This document shows, one piece after another, positions 6,846 to 10,775 of a DNA stretch of 10,775 nt. Position numbers and translations under genes: made by a program. The notes beneath the pieces were generated by a model. That model worked only from the letters and a program-made list of their open reading frames with translations. It was not told where the DNA came from and searched no databases. Positions within the stretch are counted from its first letter, which is position 1. Each line of letters starts with the position of its first letter. Origin of the DNA: Cephalothrix spiralis (taxonomy: Eukaryota > Nemertea > Palaeonemertea > Archinemertea > Cephalotrichidae); assembly GCA_032353305.1 (NCBI GenBank), contig JAUCNG010393367.1, positions 1 to 10,775 on the forward strand, read 5' to 3'.

Positions 6846-7022
6846 CTACTGCTAACGGGGGACTTAGCGCTGGAAGGATTCATTTGATTGGTAGCGCTTC
6901 GCAGCGCTAGGCATTGCTACGCATCGCTAATTTTGTGTTTCTTTAGTGAGGATTAATCAACCATTATAGAAATCTAACCCAATGTATGCATAATTTTTAC
7001 GGCGGGCTTCACAGTTCATGAA
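6846..7022. other. Short spacer with a GC-rich hairpin
   Basis: A perfect hairpin TAGCGCT-TCGC-AGCGCTA lies at 6892-6909, with further AGCGCT and ATCGCTA words near 6865 and 6924. The arm-family terminus starts right after this spacer. No gene is recognised. Confidence 0.5.
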
Positions 7023-7032
7023 TGCATGTACA

Positions 7033-7120
7033 ATGAAAATTCCAATTGTATTTTGATAGCATGAAAATTCCAATTGTATTTTGATAGCATGAAAATTCAA
7101 CATGGTTATATTTTGATAGC
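7033..7120 (-). repeat. 28 bp tandem repeat, three copies
   Basis: Two units (7033-7060 and 7061-7088) are identical and 28 bases long, each ATGAAAATTCC-AATTGTATTTTGATAGC. A third (7089-7120) is 32 bases and diverged in the middle. The identity of the first two against the divergence of the arms suggests a recent local duplication or array homogenisation. Confidence 0.85.
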
Positions 7121-7344
7121 CAGGATCAAGGTATTAGACCATTAAAAGCAAAGACCAATTCAAACCAATCTAAATATCGCAATCCCCGAAAGAATTGAAT
7201 AATTACATGCGGAGCTATATGATTTACAATAAAAGAACTTAGAAAGGATGTTAGGAACAATTTATTGCGTTTAGAACATAATCATAATTATAGTGGACCA
7301 CTGACTTGTGTTGGATATAAACAGGAAAATAACATTATAGTATT

Positions 7345-7808
7345 TCCTGTAAAACTTTTCCTGGCATATGGAACCCCTAATTTCATTCCATACGTGTAAA
7401 TAAAGACAAAGAAGCATTTGATTCATAATTTCTTATTAAACTGGTCACTTGAGTTAATAAAATAGGTAATGACTTAATTTCCCTTTGAGGGAGAGAGTTT
7501 AATGAGGGGCGCTTATTGTGTTTGTTAAATTTACCCCCATGCACCACGTGCTTACAATTCTTTTGAGATGTTGAGACCTGCTGAGATTCTGATTCAATGA
7601 TCAAATAAGGGATATTTTTTACCCCTAATTTCAAACCATACTTGCAATTAAAGACAAAGAATAATTTATTTTGTAATTTCGTATTACACTCGGTCACTTG
7701 AGATAAATAGGTAATGACTTAATTTCCCATTGACGGAGAAAGTTAAATGAGGGGCCCTTATTGAGTTTGTTAAATTTACCCTCGCCACGTGCTTATAATA
7801 TTGAGACC
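7345..7808 (-). repeat. Two-copy tandem unit of about 230 bp inside the right arm
   Basis: GAGACCTGCTGAGA (7573 and 7803), CACGTGCTTA (7545 and 7786), TTGTTAAATTTACCC, GGTAATGACTTAATTTCCC and AAAGACAAAGAA recur at an offset of 230-240 bases. It corresponds to the left-arm duplication at 577-1056. Confidence 0.75.
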
Positions 7809-8039
7809 TGCTGAGACCAATAACTTTCCGATTCAATCGATCATCAGCGATATTTTGTTACTTTTAAAAAGTGTGTATATAAATGAACCATCACATCGAA
7901 CCCAGTTTCTGACATATGAGTTACATCAATTTCACTGATTTGTCGGTACCTTATATATAGCTCTCTGTTCTCGTTTTATTACCAGATAATCAATTTTTTG
8001 CAATAAATCAATTAATGATTCAAACTATTGTGAGAGCGG

Positions 8040-8395
8040 CAGATGACTGGCTCTAATAGACACAGACGGTCCGCTTAATGGGTATTTATACCATTTATAG
8101 GCCTGTATAGACCTTTCCCGCACTCTAATCTATTTTCTATACCGGTTAGCAGTCCGGTTTACCCCGAAGAGGGGGACAGGACAGTGTCCCACTCAACGTA
8201 TTTAACATAACCGAGCCACCCAGGAGGCAGTGTACGTGACGAAAAGTAGTGTCAAGCCTTGGTCTCGAACCCGGGACCTCCAGATCGAGGCATTATTTCA
8301 TGGATATATATATCTAAAGGGGCACAGTATAGGCAACGGAAACTAATCCCAGGTACCGATACTGCTGTTCCTTCCTCATTATGGATTTCAAAGGG
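8040..8395 (-). other. SINE-like fragment with a complete pol III B box
   Basis: On the minus strand GGTTCGAGACC (8261-8271) fits the pol III B-box consensus GGTTCGANNCC fully, preceded by GGAGGTCCC as in a tRNA T arm. No convincing A box lies 30-60 bases before it (about 8305-8340 on the plus strand), so a tRNA-derived SINE with a damaged head is the likeliest reading. The body downstream of the box (plus-strand 8260 down to about 8040) is less AT-rich than the surroundings and contains CCCCCTCTTCGGGGT, a small hairpin. I do not recognise the family and the right and left borders are approximate. Confidence 0.5.
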
Positions 8396-8397
8396 TT

Positions 8398-8540
8398 TAG
8401 TTATATAATATTACTTCATGAGAAGTCGGTTGGTTCGCATTTGATTACGATAATTTGAACGAGACCGCAAGGTCCAATGCAAATTTGAGTAATCAAATTC
8501 GAACCAACAGACTACTCATAAAGTCATATTTATTATGAAC
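8398..8540. repeat. Long palindrome with a GACC-GCAA-GGTC tip
   Basis: Arms of about 67 bases pair around a centre at 8468-8469: GTTGGTTCG-ATTTGATTAC pairs with GTAATCAAAT-CGAACCAAC with a single mismatch, and TTCATGAGAAGTC pairs with GACTACTCATAAA with few mismatches. The tip is GACC (8463-8466), loop GCAA, GGTC (8471-8474). As RNA it would make a long, almost continuous hairpin closed by a GNRA-type tetraloop. It could be a foldback MITE or, less likely, a hairpin RNA precursor; no transcription signal is visible. Confidence 0.8.
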
Positions 8541-8562
8541 TGAGCATTCGCTGCAATAATAA

Positions 8563-8581
8563 TGACGTCATGTTCCACGTG
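8563..8581. promoter_or_regulatory. TGACGTCA next to CACGTG
   Basis: A full CRE word (8563-8570) and an E-box word (8576-8581) are six bases apart. Both are palindromic transcription factor words in animals. There is no recognisable gene start nearby, so a function is only possible. Confidence 0.3.
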
Positions 8582-8634
8582 ATTCGAATTGCACTGAGCT
8601 AATTCAACTGGATAGCGTGCAATTCGGAATGATT
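8582..8634. repeat. Small inverted repeat ATTCGAATTGCAC / GTGCAATTCGGAAT
   Basis: ATTCGAATTGCAC (about 8582-8594) pairs with GTGCAATTCGGAAT (about 8617-8630) with one inserted base. The loop is about 22 bases. Confidence 0.65.
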
Positions 8635-8652
8635 TGAGAAGGACGACATAAA

Positions 8653-8682
8653 ATCAAGGGTACCTGATCAGTAGCCCTTGAT
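8653..8682. repeat. 30 bp palindrome centred on CTGATCAG
   Basis: ATCAAGGG (8653-8660) and CCCTTGAT (8675-8682) are perfect inverted arms around a centre that itself contains the palindrome CTGATCAG. This is the third palindrome within 290 bases. Confidence 0.75.
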
Positions 8683-9441
8683 AAAATGTACCGATTACAG
8701 TGTACTTGTGATTTAAGGAATTGGAATTGAAATTGTACTAAAACTCATTTCGTAGTTTATAACTTAAAATGGAATGTTATAATATAATTTTTTCGAGTCG
8801 CCCTTTATATGCAATTTGGTATTGCTATAAAAAATATTAATTATTGTGTGCAAACTATATCTCCATAATTAAGTTTTTCGCGCATTACTTAAAATGCTGG
8901 TTAAAATCCTAAAACCTTTTGTTTTAATCGACATTTTCTTGTAATGATCCTGCATGATATTTCAAAATCGTGGTGCTATAAGCTGATCAAGTCGAAATTA
9001 AAATAAATTGCTCATAAAATCAATTATCCGTAAAAATCTGCGCCCGTACTTTTCACCCTGCATAAGTCATATTAGTGAGTTGCATGCAAAATCTTCCTGT
9101 AAATCAAAGAATGAATTATAACTTATTTTACTGTCAAAAATTTCAAAATTTGAAGTTTAAATTAAATTGCCTCAGGAAATATGTATAAAAATATGTAATT
9201 TTCACTTCAAACTATATATTTTATTCATGTGATTGATGTAGTTATTGAAATTTTTTTTGAAAAAATATATTTATCTATATCCCAGCCAAATAATGCAGCT
9301 GCGCACAAGGGCATCTATAGGGTATTCGGTCAAGGAGTTTTCGCCTTTAAAATTTGAAGCTTTCTATCAAAATTAAAGTATATATCTTGACTTCAAACTT
9401 ATTTTTCATCGTTCACGTGAAATTCGGGAATCTTTCACCAA
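8683..9441. other. AT-rich gene-free stretch with a degenerate duplication
   Basis: AAAATTTGAAG with a following TTT-AT-AAATT (about 9146-9165) and ACTTCAAACT with T-rich sequence and CATGTGA (about 9204-9232) recur as AAAATTTGAAG (about 9349-9359) and ACTTCAAACTT with TTCACGTGA (about 9390-9420). Each unit begins with TTTGAAG and ends with CTTCAAA, so each can fold. Apart from this I see no gene, RNA or known repeat. Confidence 0.45.
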
Positions 9442-9558
9442 TCACGAATCGCTATATATAAAAAGGGCTTTCACGAATCACTATATCTAAAAAGGGCTTT
9501 CACGGATCACTATATCTAAAAATGGGCTTTCACGAATCATGGGGATAGTGGTTTTCAC
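9442..9558 (+). repeat. 29-30 bp minisatellite, three full units and partial ones
   Basis: Units TCACGAATC-CTATATCTAAAAAGGGCTT start at 9442, 9471 and 9500, with lengths 29, 29 and 30. A fourth at 9530 keeps TCACGAATCA and then diverges. The word TCACGAATC or TCACGGATC recurs up to about 9602. The first unit happens to contain TATATATAAAAAGGG, a perfect TATA-box look-alike; as the other units carry CTATATCTAAAAA this is attributed to the repeat. Confidence 0.85.
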
Positions 9559-9602
9559 GGATCTGCATAAGTCCATTTTCCCCAATCACGAATCACGGAT
9601 CA

Positions 9603-9944
9603 CGATATAAGGCGTAAAACATGCAGAGACATAAAAAATTATGAAATAGTGAAATATAAGACTCGATTATTTCGAGACATAAAATTATTTGATTTTCACG
9701 CAATTTACAGATGTTTTTATACTTTGATATTTTAGCCACTTTAATGAATTGTTATGTCTGATCATATGACCTGATTTTGTACATCTTAACGCGTGCAAAA
9801 GCATCGCTGTAAACAATATTGTTTTAAAGTATTTTTACAAGTAGAGCGATCAGACGTCAAAGTTAGATTGATTTTCAACACGTGATTTTTAGTCGAAACG
9901 TTTATAACTCTTCAAGGACGTCAGGCTATATGACTGGCCTTGCC
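9603..9944. other. Upstream region of the putative gene
   Basis: AT-rich DNA with an E-box word CACGTG at 9879-9884 and GACGTCA words at about 9853 and 9918. These could be distal promoter elements for the gene start near 10090, but there is no direct evidence. No ORF or repeat is recognised. Confidence 0.35.
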
Positions 9945-10125
9945 TGAGCTATCGCGCTGTCTAGCGGGAATCTGATTGTCAATCGTTCTAAAATCGCGCA
10001 TCGATCGTAGCCACTCAACTTGCGTTTCGCTCAATTAAACTTATAAACGCGCGGGCATATATAAACGGGCCAGTCCGCTTTGGAGTATCATAAACGTTCT
10101 AGCTAACCGATCGAAAGGATATAAT
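9945..10125 (+). promoter_or_regulatory. CpG-rich promoter region
   Basis: About 18 CpG dinucleotides fall in some 180 bases, far denser than in the surrounding AT-rich DNA. Examples are ATCGCGC, AAATCGCGCATCGATCG and AACGCGCGGG. GATTGTCAATC (about 9972-9982) is a near-palindrome containing an inverted CCAAT-like core. The block encloses a TATA box and a fitting initiator, so it is read as the proximal promoter of a rightward gene. Confidence 0.55.
10058..10090 (+). promoter_or_regulatory. TATA box and initiator
   Basis: TATATAAA at 10058-10065 is flanked by GC-rich sequence on both sides (GCGGGCA before, CGGGCC after), as in strong animal core promoters. An initiator-like ATCATAA places a candidate +1 A at 10090, 32 bases after the first T of the TATA box, within the usual 28-34 base range. 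The predicted 5' leader is about 117 bases long. Confidence 0.6.
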
Positions 10126-10206
10126 TATTGCTCTAAAAAAAAAACAGAAAAAATTCGTGGATATTTGTTTTTTGGATTTGACAGTTGAAAGAAAAATCTA
10201 TATATC
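10090..10206 (+). other. Predicted 5' untranslated leader
   Basis: It runs from the candidate +1 A to the base before the ATG. It contains no upstream ATG before 10207 by eye, which favours use of that codon. It includes an A-run near 10136-10145. Confidence 0.45.
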
Positions 10207-10221
10207 ATGGATAAACGAAAG
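10207..10221 (+). CDS. Putative first coding exon (MDKRK), gene continues to the right
   Basis: ATG at 10207 in the context ATCATGG (G at +4) is the first ATG after the predicted transcription start. It is followed by GAT AAA CGA AAG and then GTATGT (10222-10227), a good splice donor, with AAG before it. The exon would encode Met-Asp-Lys-Arg-Lys and end in phase 0. Without splicing the frame stops at TAA 12 codons in, so splicing is required for a real protein. The peptide is too short to identify; the basic residues give no safe clue. The next exon cannot be placed with confidence inside the window. The case rests on promoter, ATG context, absence of upstream ATG and donor acting together. 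Confidence 0.5.
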
Positions 10222-10775
10222 GTATGTAGCTCATTTATTTAATTATTTGATTTTTTATGATAGTAAAATATTATAATATAATAATAAATAAAAATTTTTC
10301 AATTAAAATGATATAAATTAATAATAATTAAAAAATAATTTGATATTATTCTTTATATATTAATGAATTAATGATTAAAAAAAATAATTATAGTATTTAC
10401 TATTGGTATTAAGACAATACTAACTTAATATATCGTATAAAAAAATAATTAAAAAATAATGATTGACTTCTATGATATATGCAGTCTAAGATATAAGTAT
10501 TTCGCTTTAAAGGATCATTATTAAAGTGGGAGTAAACCATATAAGTTTAATTATTATTTGACTTAATAATTAAGAAAGTAAGACATTTGTTATATTTTAT
10601 ATTAAAAATTTAAATGTAACACATAGTTATATATATTTCCTCAATGTCTGTCATTAATTACATTCGTATTAGTAGTCTATGATGAACTATAAGACCAATG
10701 CATTAACCCTTTTCCCTCAAGCCCCGTGTAAAAAACTCCCCACATTTTACAACTTTATGTTTATTGACTTTAATA
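10222..10775 (+). other. Probable start of intron 1, very AT-rich
   Basis: After GTATGT the sequence turns at once into extremely AT-rich DNA (AATAATAAATAAAAA-type words to about 10450), with a sharp change from the CpG-rich promoter. This composition fits an intron. Candidate acceptors such as ATATGCAG near 10484 lead to an in-frame TAA after three codons, so I do not place exon 2. No other feature is supported up to the end of the window. Confidence 0.45.

Larger units (their letters stand above)
7023..8035 (-). repeat. Right arm of large inverted repeat (dispersed repeat family, copy 2)
   Basis: This is the reverse complement of the left arm, with landmarks as given there. The inner terminus TGCATG (7023-7028) is the same as in the truncated copy at 5849. 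The outer end fades near 8035, after the TTTTTTGCAATAAATCAATTAAT words that match about 368-390. It holds the two-fold 230 bp unit and three copies of the 28 bp repeat. A 104-codon minus-strand frame (7383-7697) lies inside the arm; its product has no recognised domain and the homologous left arm has stops and frameshifts there, so I do not call it a gene. Confidence 0.8.

Noticed and set aside
7033-7120. 28 bp direct repeats as a CRISPR array
   Set aside because: The units are directly adjacent without unique spacers and occur in a eukaryotic-type repeat; this is a minisatellite.
7383-7697. 104-codon minus-strand frame as a protein gene
   Set aside because: It lies inside the right arm of a dispersed repeat. 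The homologous left arm does not keep the same frame throughout, and the product shows no domain, signal or composition typical of a conserved protein.
365-8035. Whole 7.7 kb as a Polinton-type or other autonomous DNA virus-like element
   Set aside because: No polymerase, integrase, capsid or transposase coding is visible in the interior, which is filled with unrelated repeats.
9452-9466. TATATATAAAAAGGG as a second TATA promoter
   Set aside because: It is one variant unit of a minisatellite whose other units read CTATATCTAAAAA, with no initiator, ATG or CpG support downstream.
10477-10500. Acceptor ATATGCAG near 10484 as start of exon 2
   Set aside because: In phase 0 the sequence reads three codons and then TAA, so it cannot continue the proposed coding exon.
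10700-10775. Possible exon 2 after TTTTCCCTCAAG near 10721
   Set aside because: The frame stays open to the window end, but the acceptor is AAG rather than the preferred CAG or TAG. The 18-codon stretch is too short to judge.

Overview
The window reads as intergenic DNA from an animal (metazoan) nuclear genome, with one probable gene start at its right edge. It is AT-rich (about one third G+C by eye) with long poly-A/T tracts. There are no packed ORFs, Shine-Dalgarno spacing or operons. tRNA-like pol III boxes, miniature inverted-repeat elements, minisatellites and a TATA promoter with a splice donor all point to a eukaryote. The repeat style would fit a marine invertebrate such as a mollusc, but no sequence identifies the species and I do not claim one. 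None of the open frames of 60-104 codons shows a recognisable domain; most lie inside repeats.

Layout. The largest structure is a pair of inverted arms of about 1 kb, at about 365-1323 (+) and 7023-8035 (-), separated by 5.7 kb. Each arm has the same plan: a duplicated 230-240 bp unit carrying CACGTG, then a shared unique part, then a 28 bp tandem repeat at the inner end. A third, truncated copy (5849-5970) starts at the same inner terminus, so this is a dispersed repeat family with a defined end.

Between the arms lie a poly-A/T stretch (1468-1705), a 243 bp tandem duplication (2133-2720) with a small inverted piece (2741-2766), and a region rich in GCATGCGC and TGACGTCA-like words (3345-4160) that also holds a tRNA-like fragment. 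After these come a direct repeat pair (4199-4510 and 5975-6845), a 140 bp palindrome (4799-4938) and a 39-40 bp minisatellite (5643-5800). The second copy of the direct repeat is split by a 568 bp hAT-like miniature element (6196-6763). That element has CAG...CTG ends, G/C homopolymer termini and a 7 bp target duplication.

Right of the arms are a SINE-like fragment with a complete pol III B box (about 8040-8395), three palindromes in close succession (8398-8682), anonymous AT-rich DNA with a degenerate duplication, and a 29-30 bp minisatellite (9442-9558). At about 9945-10125 CpG density rises sharply. A TATA box at 10058 precedes an initiator-like A by 32 bases, and an ATG at 10207 in good context opens a five-codon first exon that runs straight into GTATGT. 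This is the best candidate for a real gene, transcribed rightward with most of its body outside the window.

I see no evidence for a novel multi-gene system. The interest lies in the nested repeat architecture, which records an order of insertions, and in the putative promoter.
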